A stretch of 64,000 bases of DNA, taken from contig NC_009614.1 in assembly GCF_000012825.1 (NCBI RefSeq), forward strand, positions 558,001 to 622,000. The letters are read 5' to 3'. The notes beneath the pieces are model-generated. The model was not told the origin of the DNA. It did not search any database and worked only from the letters and a program-made list of their open reading frames with translations. Shown here piece by piece: positions 1 to 8,285 of the stretch. This stretch comes from Phocaeicola vulgatus ATCC 8482. GTDB lineage: Bacteria > Bacteroidota > Bacteroidia > Bacteroidales > Bacteroidaceae. Positions within the stretch are counted from its first letter, which is position 1, and each line of letters starts with the position of its first letter. Made by a program: the position numbers and the translations under genes.

Positions 1-287
1 TTCGTGATCCCTGCATTGTTTACCAGAATATCAACAGAACCAAAATCATCCTTAATCTGATTAACCACTTTCTCAGTATCCTCAAAATTCGCAGCATTAG
101 AAGCATAACCTTTCACCTTTACACCCAACGCAGCAATTTCTTTTTCTGTATTCTGACCGTTTTCATCAATTACCAAGTCTGTAAAAGCGATATTTGCTCC
201 TTCGGCAGCAAACTTCAATGCAATCGCCTTACCAATACCACGAGCGGCACCTGTCACAATCGCAGTCTTTCCTGTTAATAATCCCAT
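1..287 (-). CDS. fabG: FabG-like short-chain dehydrogenase/reductase (5' part, runs off window)
   Basis: This is the N-terminal 95 codons of an NAD(P)-dependent short-chain reductase of the 3-oxoacyl-ACP reductase type; the C-terminus, with the YxxxK catalytic pair, lies outside the window. The start ATG is at 287 on the minus strand. The Rossmann nucleotide-binding motif TGAARGIGK is at residues 12-20 and the structural NNAG motif at residues 90-93. It follows the TetR gene by 31 bases on the same strand, so the two are probably co-transcribed. The family fits 3-oxoacyl-ACP reduction in fatty-acid synthesis, but other SDR substrates cannot be excluded from this fragment. Confidence 0.85.
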   Translation of the reverse strand, partial: MGLLTGKTAIVTGAARGIGKAIALKFAAEGANIAFTDLVIDENGQNTEKEIAALGVKVKGYASNAANFEDTEKVVNQIKDDFGSVDILVNNAGIT

Positions 288-318
288 AATTTTTGATTTT
301 ATAATTATAAAGTTAATT

Positions 319-918
319 TTATTCCTTATTCTGTTCTTTGCGTCCCAATGCGCCATACACAATTTTTGCCACGTATGCCCATCCTGTTTCATCGTCCAGC
401 TCCTCACCTATCTGACCACGTATATAAGGCGCTTCAATTCCCTTCACGCAATAGTGCACAATATCCGCCACGATATTCACATTGTCTATATCAAAGATTC
501 CCTTTTCCTTTCCTTCCGTCAACACCTGCCTGAACAGCTTTGTTTCCGTTCGGTCAAAATTCTTCCGCACTGCCTCCACTCTCCATATATCACGGAAAAA
601 GCCGGCACGCAAAGTTCCGTTCCTGAACACCACCATCTTGATAGAGTCCAGATGTGTTTCTATCAGCCGCAGTATTTTCGTATCAGGAGCGATATCCTGT
701 TCAGCCACTTTCTCCATAGCGCCCGACAGCATCTCTAACTCCGACTCCACCACTGCCATATAAATGTCTTCTTTGCTCTTGAAATACGTATAGAGCGTGC
801 GTCTTCCTTTCTTGGAAGCCACCGCTATATCATTCATTGTCGTATCATCCACCCCGTTCTTCGCAAAAAGCTGACGGGCGACGTCTACCAATTTAGCCCT
901 AGTCTTTGATACTGCCAT
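319..918 (-). CDS. TetR/AcrR-family transcriptional regulator
   Basis: A 199-residue one-component regulator. The N-terminal helix-turn-helix is typical of TetR proteins: residues about 5-50 include the recognition stretch RRTLYTYFKSKEDIY. The remaining roughly 140 residues form the helical ligand-binding and dimerisation region, which gives no clue to the ligand. It lies immediately upstream of the FabG-like gene on the same strand, so control of that gene, or of fatty-acid or lipid functions, is plausible. A Bacteroidota-type promoter lies upstream at 953-984. Function beyond the family is inference. Confidence 0.9.
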   Translation of the reverse strand: MAVSKTRAKLVDVARQLFAKNGVDDTTMNDIAVASKKGRRTLYTYFKSKEDIYMAVVESELEMLSGAMEKVAEQDIAPDTKILRLIETHLDSIKMVVFRNGTLRAGFFRDIWRVEAVRKNFDRTETKLFRQVLTEGKEKGIFDIDNVNIVADIVHYCVKGIEAPYIRGQIGEELDDETGWAYVAKIVYGALGRKEQNKE

Positions 919-952
919 ATAAGTTCAATTGCACATTACATATATATGTGAG

Positions 953-984
953 CAAAATTACATTTTTTCTTTGTACCACACAAA
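953..984 (-). promoter_or_regulatory. Candidate promoter of the tetR-fabG unit
   Basis: Read on the minus strand, a TAnnTTTG -7 element (complement of 953-960) lies 20 bases downstream of a TTTG -33 element (complement of 981-984). This matches the Bacteroidota primary sigma consensus and places the start of transcription about 28 bases before the tetR ATG. Confidence 0.55.
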
Positions 985-1095
985 CAAATAAAGTATAATC
1001 TTAAAGTAAATGTTAATTAACATATTACATACACTCTATATATCAACACATTAGATAAAAAGATTATTTTATTTGAGAAAAAGATGCAGAAATAA

Positions 1096-1126
1096 TTTGG
1101 AGATTAGAAAAAAAGCCGTACCTTTG
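1096..1126 (+). promoter_or_regulatory. Promoter of the initiator tRNA gene
   Basis: TTTG at 1096-1099 and TACCTTTG at 1119-1126 are separated by exactly 19 bases, a perfect match to the Bacteroidota housekeeping promoter pattern. The tRNA begins 24 bases downstream. Confidence 0.8.
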
Positions 1127-1149
1127 CACCCGTAATCAAAACACAACAT

Positions 1150-1222
<73 letters not shown>

Positions 1223-1225
1223 CTA

Positions 1226-1268
1226 AAAAGAGGATAAATGATTGAATCACAATCTTTTATCCTCTTTA
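1226..1268 (+). terminator. Hairpin terminator of the initiator tRNA
   Basis: Twelve bases AAAGAGGATAAA (1227-1238) are perfectly complementary to 1256-1267, separated by a 17-base loop, just 4 bases after the tRNA. The 3' arm ends T-rich. Likely Rho-independent termination. Confidence 0.6.
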
Positions 1269-1485
1269 CTTTTAAAACAGTCGGACAAAAGTCGGACAAA
1301 AAATAATTGAATTCATTAACGGTATACGTTTTCGAACTCGAAAAACGTATAAAAAAATGTTTTCAGAAAGAAAAAGAAAAGGAACTTCGGGTCAGCGGAA
1401 AGCGTACCTTCTGATACAAAATAAGCATATCCCCCTACACTCTCCATATTTTTACAGGTGATTCATACGTTTCACATTCGAAAAA
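1269..1485. other. Non-coding stretch with tandem repeat and hairpin
   Basis: No credible gene is seen here. It contains a tandem 11-base repeat GTCGGACAAAA (1280-1290 and 1291-1301). A near-perfect hairpin follows, with arms 1323-1335 and 1338-1351 around a 2-base loop, and then a run of A. A second, partly similar TACGTTT...TTCGAAAAA stretch lies near 1467-1485. Their role is unknown; they sit between a tRNA gene and the sigma factor of a utilisation locus. Confidence 0.5.
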
Positions 1486-1523
1486 TTGTAGTACTAATAA
1501 AAAAAATGTATTTTTGTACTAAT
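1486..1523 (+). promoter_or_regulatory. Promoter of the ECF sigma gene with flanking GTACTAAT repeats
   Basis: TTG at 1486-1488 and TATTTTTG at 1509-1516 are 20 bases apart, giving a start of transcription only a few bases before the ATG at 1525. The octamer GTACTAAT occurs at 1491-1498 and again at 1516-1523, flanking the -7 element, and could be an operator. Confidence 0.5.
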
Positions 1524-1524
1524 C

Positions 1525-2136
1525 ATGAATCAAACAACGCATAAGATGACCGACCCCATCCAGATAAAGCACTATAAAGAAGACATTACCTCTTTTAACC
1601 AACTCTACAAGGAGTTTCAAAGACGTTTTGTACGCTTCGCCAATACTTATGTCAGAGATTTAACCACAGCAGAAGATATTACTATTGAGGCGATGATGTA
1701 TTATTGGGAAAACAGGCAATCCTTAAGCGAAGATTCCAATATTCCAGCCTATATCTTAACAATTATAAAAAACAAATGCCTGAATTATCTGCGTCATCAG
1801 CAAATTCATGAAGAATACTCGGATAAAATAAAAGATTACTATGAATGGGAACTGAATACCCGGATCGCCACTTTACAAGCATGCGAACCTTATGAGCTTT
1901 TTATTTCCGAAATTCAAGAACTCGTCCAACAAACCCTCACCGACATGCCCGAAAAAACCCGTACTATCTTCATGTTGAGCCGATACGAAAACAAATCCTA
2001 TAAGGAAATTGCAGTTCTCATGAATATCACCCCCAAAGGAGTAGATTTCCATATAAACAAGGCATTAAAGATGCTTCAGACTAACTTAAAAGATTATTTT
2101 CCACTCTTTCTCTATTTTTTTATGAAATGCCACTAG
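1525..2136 (+). CDS. ECF-type RNA polymerase sigma factor of the utilisation locus
   Basis: A 203-residue sigma-70 protein with only the two DNA/core-binding regions. Region 2 lies around residues 27-65 (core-binding helix rich in aromatic residues, then TTAEDITIEAMMYYW). Region 4 lies around residues 137-190, with helix-turn-helix SYKEIAVLMNITPKGVDFHI. Region 1.1 and region 3 are absent, as in the ECF group. It is followed after 54 bases by a FecR-type anti-sigma gene and then a SusC with an STN domain, the standard trans-envelope signalling arrangement in Bacteroides. ATG 1546 (Met8) is an alternative start, because the predicted transcript would leave almost no 5' leader for ATG 1525. Confidence 0.92.
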   Translation: MNQTTHKMTDPIQIKHYKEDITSFNQLYKEFQRRFVRFANTYVRDLTTAEDITIEAMMYYWENRQSLSEDSNIPAYILTIIKNKCLNYLRHQQIHEEYSDKIKDYYEWELNTRIATLQACEPYELFISEIQELVQQTLTDMPEKTRTIFMLSRYENKSYKEIAVLMNITPKGVDFHINKALKMLQTNLKDYFPLFLYFFMKCH

Positions 2137-2190
2137 GAATTTTCCATTCTGAAGTGCTGTTTATATAGAAGCATAAAAGAATGCAATAAA

Positions 2191-3126
2191 ATGGAAAAAG
2201 AGAAACTACATCGTTTTTTTGCCGGAACTACTTCTATACAAGAAGGCATGGACATAAGAGCATGGATGGAAGCATCCGAAGAGAACAAGCGCATTTTTTA
2301 CAAAGAGCGTAAATTGTTCGATGCCCTCATGGTGCATGATGACCAAACTACAAATAACTGCATTTCCACCAAACGAATTCCCAAAATTATTCGTCAATGG
2401 CTGAAAATAGCTTCCGTCATCATACTGACGCTTACCATTAACTATTTATATCAGGAATATAAATCGGAAAATGAAGTCATTGCCATGAATACAGTATCTG
2501 TTCCGGCAGGACAACGTACCAATATTACTTTACCAGATGGAACTAATGTATGGCTGAATGCCCGTACCACTTTACAATATCCGGTCACTTTCAGCCAAAA
2601 GCAACGAACAGTTTTTTTAAAAGGAGAAGCTTATTTTGATGTAACCAAGAAGAAAAAAACTCCTTTTATTGTACGGACAGACAAATATGACATTGAAGTT
2701 TTGGGTACACAGTTTGATGTAGATGCTTATCCTGACCAAACGGCGTTTGAAACAACTTTAATGAAAGGTAGTGTAAAAGTTACCTCACAGCACTTTCCTG
2801 AACAGACAATAACCTTGAAGCCTCATCATAAAGCATATGTAAAAGACGGGCAGTTGGCAGTTACCAAAGTAAACGATTTCACTCCTTACCGCTGGAAAGA
2901 AGGTTTGATCTGTTTTAAAGATGAACCTTTCCAGACCATCATGGAAGATTTTGAAAAATATTATGGTATCCGGATCATCATCAATAACAAAAAGGTATTG
3001 AAATATTCCTATAATGGCAAGTTCCGTCAAGCAGACGGTATTGATTATGCATTAAGAGTGCTGCAAAGGGATATCCATTTTAAATATGAAAGAGCCAACG
3101 ATGAAGAAATTATTTACATCAATTGA
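2191..3126 (+). CDS. FecR-family anti-sigma factor
   Basis: A 311-residue inner-membrane anti-sigma factor. A short cytoplasmic N-terminal part (about 1-65) would bind the sigma factor; one membrane helix follows at about 69-88. The periplasmic FecR domain lies around 100-210 (VPAGQRTNITLPDGTNVWLN, then the FDVDAY region), and a C-terminal DUF4974-type domain covers about 245-311. By family knowledge it senses the STN domain of the cognate SusC when substrate is bound and then releases the sigma factor. It is co-directional with the sigma gene upstream and susC downstream. Confidence 0.92.
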   Translation: MEKEKLHRFFAGTTSIQEGMDIRAWMEASEENKRIFYKERKLFDALMVHDDQTTNNCISTKRIPKIIRQWLKIASVIILTLTINYLYQEYKSENEVIAMNTVSVPAGQRTNITLPDGTNVWLNARTTLQYPVTFSQKQRTVFLKGEAYFDVTKKKKTPFIVRTDKYDIEVLGTQFDVDAYPDQTAFETTLMKGSVKVTSQHFPEQTITLKPHHKAYVKDGQLAVTKVNDFTPYRWKEGLICFKDEPFQTIMEDFEKYYGIRIIINNKKVLKYSYNGKFRQADGIDYALRVLQRDIHFKYERANDEEIIYIN

Positions 3127-3193
3127 CCAGACAATACTAACCTAAAAACAACAAGCCTATGAAGAAAAGCTCAAGTTAACCTTAAAAAGAAAA

Positions 3194-3225
3194 ATGCCGA
3201 TAAGTGTTGCCGCACTTACCGGCAT
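3194..3225 (+). promoter_or_regulatory. Hairpin between fecR and susC
   Basis: ATGCCG-A-TAAGTG and the complementary CACTTA-C-CGGCAT form a strong stem around a 4-5 base loop. No U-run follows, so it is not a classical terminator; it may stabilise the susC mRNA or mark a processing point. A six-codon open frame (3160-3180) precedes it. Confidence 0.45.
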
Positions 3226-3278
3226 AGACTCAAAACAATTTTTCAAGTAAAAAAATCTATTTAAATCAACGCAAAGGT

Positions 3279-6200
3279 ATGAAAAATAACACTTTGTCGG
3301 GGAGATATTGCTTCAAAAATCCCCGATTTAAACAAATCTTTAGAATTATGAGAATTTCCACTTTCCTATTGATGGTCTGTGTGTTCTGTTCGTATGCTGG
3401 GAATGCCCATTCTCAAAATGCAAAAGTCAGCATACGTATGAATAATGTTAAACTGGATAAGATCCTGAATGAAATTGAAAACCAAACTGATTATCTTTTT
3501 ATCTACAATAACCAAGTAGATATTAACAAAATTACTTCCGTAAAGGTCAAAAATGAAGCCGTAGCACAAGTACTGGACAGAATTCTGTCAGGGACCGGTA
3601 TCAACTATGAACTGGAAGGTACACACATTATTTTAACTACAGAAGCTATTAAAGACTTGCATGCTCAACAACAAGCTAAAACAGTAACGGGAACGGTAAC
3701 AGATGTCAGCGGAGAACCCATTATCGGAGCCAACATCCGTATAAAGGGAACCACAACAGGTACAATCACAGATATAGATGGCAACTTCAGTATTAAAGCC
3801 GAACCACAATCTGTTATCGAAGTTTCCTACATTGGTTACCTCACACAAGAAACGGTTATCAACAACCAAAAAAGTATCCGTTTTCTATTAAAAGAAGATA
3901 CAAAAACTCTTGATGAAGTGGTAGTCATTGGATACGGTGTACAGAAAAAAGCAGACTTGACAGGATCTGTTGCAAACATTAACACAGAAAAACTAAATAC
4001 ACAAAGTAACGCCAACATCGGCCAGGCGCTGCAAGGCAAAATTGCAGGGGTAGACATCGTATCTCAAGGTGGTGCCCCAGGTTCGGGAACCCGTATCATG
4101 GTCCGCGGTATTGGTACGCTAAACAACGCCTCCCCTCTTTACATTGTCGATGGCATGTATATGAACAGTATTGATCATATCAACCCCAATGATATTGCCA
4201 GCATTGACGTATTGAAAGATGCCTCATCCGCAGCTATCTACGGTTCCCGTGCAGCCAACGGTGTTATCATTGTCACTACCAAAGAAGGAAGTAACACAGA
4301 AGGAAAACCTATCATTGATTTATCTGTCAACTTAGGTATATCAACTGCCAGCAAATTTCTTGATATGCTAGATGCCAAAGGATGGGCAGAAGTTACCACT
4401 ATAGCCCGTCAAGCTATCGGCAAACCGGCATTAGACATGGCTACCGATCTGGCTAACAAACCAGACAATGACTGGCAAGACATCATGTTTCGCCCCGCAC
4501 TGATGCAAAACTACAATTTGTCTGTAAAAGGTGGTGGAAAATATTCCACTTATTACACCGGCTTAGGTTATTTCAACCAAGACGGTATTGTAAAAGGTAC
4601 CAATTACCAACGGTATAATATCCAATCCAAGAATGATTATAAAAGAGGGATATTCTCTGCTGGAACAAATCTCATTATTTCATTCAGTCATGACAAGCCC
4701 CTTCACCAGGAACTTCGAGGCGGCATGATTGGCACCATTCTGCAAAGTGTTCCTACTTTGGAAAAATATGATGATACTCGTGAAGGTGGATATGGTGGCA
4801 CATATGGTGATGTGGTAAACATTCCTCACCCATTGGCCATTATTGATGACAACATCATGGACCGTTATAACGAAAATGTAAAAATATTCGCTAACTTGTA
4901 TGCACAAATTGAACTTTTTAAAGGACTAAAATACAAACTGAATTTAACTCCAGACTTTTCTTTCGAAAGATATAAGAATTATCTCAATAAATATGATTTT
5001 GGATTAGCGACCAACAGCATCACCCAATTAACAGAAAGACAAAGAAGGAGACGTAATATACTTGTTGAAAATTTATTAACTTTCGACCGTACGTTCGGAG
5101 AGCATAAAATTTCAGCATTGGCAGGTTATACCTATCAAGACAGCAGATTCCGCCACATACAAGCCTATGGTGAAGGATTACCCCAGGGATTAGAAGAAAT
5201 AGATGCAGCCACAACCAATCGCAGCAACGAAGGCAATTCATGGAGAAGTGTCCTTACCTCTATTCTCGGACGCGTATTCTATTCCTACCAAAATAAATAC
5301 TTATTCACCGCCACTATCCGCCGGGACGGTTCCTCCAAATTCGGTAAGAACAATCGATATGGTTACTTCCCCTCTTTTTCATTAGGATGGAATGTGGCCG
5401 AAGAAAAGTTCATGGAAAACGTGCATTGGCTTGATCAGCTAAAGCTTCGTGGCGGATATGGCGTTTTAGGAAATCAAGAAATCGATAACTATCAATATTC
5501 CTCCACCATCACTACCGGCATCAATTATCCCGATGGCAACGGTGGTCTGCTTCAAGGAGCATTTCCTAAAAATTTTGCCAATCCGGATATAAAATGGGAA
5601 GAAACCGCTATGACTAATGTCGGCATTGATTTTATGGCTTTTAATAACCGACTAAGCTTAACAGCAGACTATTATGTGAAAAATACAAAAGATATCTTGC
5701 TGACCGTTCCTATTCCTATCTCTTCCGGTGGTGCCAATGACCCTATACGCAATGCGGGCAAGATACGTAACAATGGCTTTGAATTCAATTTAGGATGGAT
5801 GGACCAACCCAATCCGGATATTTCGTATGGCATCAACTTAATTGGGTCTTTCAATAAAAACAAAGTAATAGCCATGGGAAGTGAAAGCGGATCTATCAAA
5901 GGCGGTTCTACCAACCAAAACATCACTACCAGTGAAACCAAAGCCGGATATCCTATTGGAGGTTATTGGCTTATCTCTACAGCCGGATATTTCAATAGTC
6001 AGGAAGAAGTAGACGCATATGCCAAAGACGGTAAAAAAATACAACCAGCCGCCGAACCGGGTGATATAAAATTTGTAGATGCCAACAACGATGGCGTTAT
6101 CAATGACGACGACCGTGTATTTCAAGGCAGTCCTTTTCCCGATTTTACTTTCGCGCTGAATGGTAATATGAGATACAAAAATTTCGACTTATCAATCGGA

Positions 6201-6632
6201 CTGCAAGGAGTGTTAGGAAATAAAATTTATAATGCAACCCGTCAGACATTAGAAGATGTAACCAAAGGTTCCAATTTTCTGGCAAGTTGCCTGGATTATT
6301 GGACTCCTGAAAACAAAAATGCCTCCCATCCACGTCTGACATGGGATGATCCTAACCGTAATACCCGTGCAGAATCCGACCGTTATCTTGAAAATGGTTC
6401 TTATTTGCGTCTCCGCAGTGTTCAATTAGGTTATACATTTCCTCAGACATGGTTTAAAGGTGCCATACAGCATGCCCGTGTGTATATTAACGCTGAAAAC
6501 TTATTTACTATCACCAGTTACAGCGGATATTCACCGGATGTCAATGCAGACAATGCCAATTATCGGGGATTTGATAATTTTATTTACCCGACTAACCGTA
6601 CTTTCATGTTAGGACTAAATGTAACATTCTAA
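3279..6632 (+). CDS. susC-like: SusC/RagA-family TonB-linked outer-membrane transporter with STN signalling domain
   Basis: A 1117-residue outer-membrane importer that works with the adjacent SusD. After a long basic N-terminus and signal peptide (hydrophobic stretch about 28-41, ending near HSQ), the order is: STN domain about 50-115, carboxypeptidase-regulatory-like beta-sandwich about 134-210 (GTVTDVSGEPIIGANIRIKG), TonB plug from about 212 (DEVVVIGYG signature) to about 340, then a roughly 770-residue beta-barrel ending in a C-terminal Phe. The STN domain is found in SusC proteins controlled by ECF/FecR pairs, matching its neighbours. Met24 (3348) is an alternative start that would give a more conventional signal peptide. 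Substrate specificity cannot be read from sequence. Confidence 0.95.
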   Translation: MKNNTLSGRYCFKNPRFKQIFRIMRISTFLLMVCVFCSYAGNAHSQNAKVSIRMNNVKLDKILNEIENQTDYLFIYNNQVDINKITSVKVKNEAVAQVLDRILSGTGINYELEGTHIILTTEAIKDLHAQQQAKTVTGTVTDVSGEPIIGANIRIKGTTTGTITDIDGNFSIKAEPQSVIEVSYIGYLTQETVINNQKSIRFLLKEDTKTLDEVVVIGYGVQKKADLTGSVANINTEKLNTQSNANIGQALQGKIAGVDIVSQGGAPGSGTRIMVRGIGTLNNASPLYIVDGMYMNSIDHINPNDIASIDVLKDASSAAIYGSRAANGVIIVTTKEGSNTEGKPIIDLSVNLGISTASKFLDMLDAKGWAEVTTIARQAIGKPALDMATDLANKPDNDWQDIMFRPALMQNYNLSVKGGGKYSTYYTGLGYFNQDGIVKGTNYQRYNIQSKNDYKRGIFSAGTNLIISFSHDKPLHQELRGGMIGTILQSVPTLEKYDDTREGGYGGTYGDVVNIPHPLAIIDDNIMDRYNENVKIFANLYAQIELFKGLKYKLNLTPDFSFERYKNYLNKYDFGLATNSITQLTERQRRRRNILVENLLTFDRTFGEHKISALAGYTYQDSRFRHIQAYGEGLPQGLEEIDAATTNRSNEGNSWRSVLTSILGRVFYSYQNKYLFTATIRRDGSSKFGKNNRYGYFPSFSLGWNVAEEKFMENVHWLDQLKLRGGYGVLGNQEIDNYQYSSTITTGINYPDGNGGLLQGAFPKNFANPDIKWEETAMTNVGIDFMAFNNRLSLTADYYVKNTKDILLTVPIPISSGGANDPIRNAGKIRNNGFEFNLGWMDQPNPDISYGINLIGSFNKNKVIAMGSESGSIKGGSTNQNITTSETKAGYPIGGYWLISTAGYFNSQEEVDAYAKDGKKIQPAAEPGDIKFVDANNDGVINDDDRVFQGSPFPDFTFALNGNMRYKNFDLSIGLQGVLGNKIYNATRQTLEDVTKGSNFLASCLDYWTPENKNASHPRLTWDDPNRNTRAESDRYLENGSYLRLRSVQLGYTFPQTWFKGAIQHARVYINAENLFTITSYSGYSPDVNADNANYRGFDNFIYPTNRTFMLGLNVTF

Positions 6633-6645
6633 AAATAAACATCTT

Positions 6646-8187
6646 ATGAAAACATATATTAAAACGACATTGACCATATTGATTTCAGGCATGCTATTCA
6701 GTTCCTGCGAAGATCAATTAAACCAGGCCAATCTCAACCAAGCAACAGAAGATACTTTTTGGAAAGATGAAACCGATTTCAATCTGGCCTTGACCTCTTG
6801 CTATACTCCACTGAAGAATGCCCTAAACGGCGGTTATTATGGAACTCGCGGTGTAATGCTGAGAATAGCCCGAGCCGATGAAGTCGACTTCCGCAACGAT
6901 ATTTCGGATGTATATACAGTAAACCGTTTTACTAATAGTAATACAAACTCACTGACACAAGGCATGTTCTATCAATTTTACAATGCCTTGTACCGTACCA
7001 ACTCCATTATGCAAAAACTGGAAGAAAAGAAAGAACAATTTTCTACCGATTTTCAAAATTCGGTAAAAGGAGAATGTCTTTTCATACGTGGCTTCTATTT
7101 ATTCCAGTTAGCCAAAGAGTTTAAAGACGCCCCTCTCCGCCTGACAGCCTCCCAATCTCCCTCGACTTTCCCTTTAGCAAAATCATCACAAGCTGATATA
7201 TGGGCACAAGCCAAAGAAGATTTAAAAACCGCTGCTTCCCTATTGCCCATAACGAATAAAATAGGAAAGCCTACACAAGGAGCCGCTTATGCCGCTTTGG
7301 GTAAAATATATGTCTATGAAGAAAATTGGCAAGAAGCGATAAACGTCCTCGAGCCTCTGACGCAGAATCCTTACACCTACAAACTAGTAGAGGACTTTAA
7401 TTGGAATTTTGATGACACTCATGAAAACAATGCCGAAAGTATTTTCGAGTTATTGATAGAAGATGTGGGTGGAACAGATCTTTGGGGAGATGGAGAAAAT
7501 ATCAATTCCACCCAATCCAATACCCGCCCTAAAGAATATGCCGCTGCTGAAGTCGGAGGATGGTATGAAGCAAATCCTACCCAGCAAATTATGGATATCT
7601 TCTGGAAGGAAAAAGACAAAGACGGCAATTTTGATTATCGTGCCCGCTGTTCTGTGGCATGGGACTATGAGGGATGCACTTACTACCAAAGACCTTTCAG
7701 GGAAGTTTTTGCACAAGACAAGTGGAAAACATACTGGATTTTGAAATACCAGAACTGGAAGACTCAAAAAGATGAACCGGCACCTCCCAAGTCATTCATC
7801 AATGAAAGAGCCATCCGCTATGCCGATGTATTATTGATGCTGGCAGAAGCCTATATGAACAAAGGGGCTTTAGACACATCTATCGGATATATTAATCAAA
7901 TCCGCCGACGCGCCAACCTGAATGACTATAGCGGCCCAATAACCAAAGAAGGGGTTTTTGAAGATCTGGTACACCAACGCGCCATTGAATTCTTTGTGGA
8001 AGGCGAACGTTTCTACGATTTACGCAGATGGGGATTGTTAGAGCAGACATTAAAAACTTGTGATGATACCCGCTATAAAAACTATCAGACTGGCAAATCC
8101 GATAATATCAATAAGTTCAACTACTTCCCGATACCAGCCAAAGAACTTGACACCAATCCACTTTGTACGCCTAGTGAAGGATGGTAA
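6646..8187 (+). CDS. susD-like: SusD/RagB-family glycan-binding lipoprotein
   Basis: A 513-residue surface lipoprotein that caps the SusC barrel and captures the glycan. The signal peptide ends in lipobox FSSC with the lipidated Cys at residue 21. The body is the alpha-helical TPR-type SusD fold, with typical stretches GECLFIRGFYLFQLA (about 145-160), AAYAALGKIYVYEENW, and the C-terminal RAIEFFVEGERFYDLRRWG. It follows susC by 13 bases, as usual for the pair. Length is normal for the family. Confidence 0.95.
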   Translation: MKTYIKTTLTILISGMLFSSCEDQLNQANLNQATEDTFWKDETDFNLALTSCYTPLKNALNGGYYGTRGVMLRIARADEVDFRNDISDVYTVNRFTNSNTNSLTQGMFYQFYNALYRTNSIMQKLEEKKEQFSTDFQNSVKGECLFIRGFYLFQLAKEFKDAPLRLTASQSPSTFPLAKSSQADIWAQAKEDLKTAASLLPITNKIGKPTQGAAYAALGKIYVYEENWQEAINVLEPLTQNPYTYKLVEDFNWNFDDTHENNAESIFELLIEDVGGTDLWGDGENINSTQSNTRPKEYAAAEVGGWYEANPTQQIMDIFWKEKDKDGNFDYRARCSVAWDYEGCTYYQRPFREVFAQDKWKTYWILKYQNWKTQKDEPAPPKSFINERAIRYADVLLMLAEAYMNKGALDTSIGYINQIRRRANLNDYSGPITKEGVFEDLVHQRAIEFFVEGERFYDLRRWGLLEQTLKTCDDTRYKNYQTGKSDNINKFNYFPIPAKELDTNPLCTPSEGW

Positions 8188-8231
8188 ATCAACAGGTATT
8201 AGCTTATATATAACATCAGTAAATTAGTTCT

Positions 8232-8270
8232 GGGGCTGATTGTTCTTCAAGCAACATTCAGCCTCTCTTT
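8232..8270 (+). terminator. Intercistronic hairpin between susD and the enzyme genes
   Basis: GGGGCTGATTGTT (from 8232) pairs with AACATTCAGCCTC (to 8264), with the loop CTTCAAGC, followed by a T/C-rich tail. It probably attenuates read-through from the highly expressed susCD genes into the glycosidase genes, or protects the susCD 3' end. Confidence 0.5.
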
Positions 8271-8285
8271 CTCTTCACACTAACC

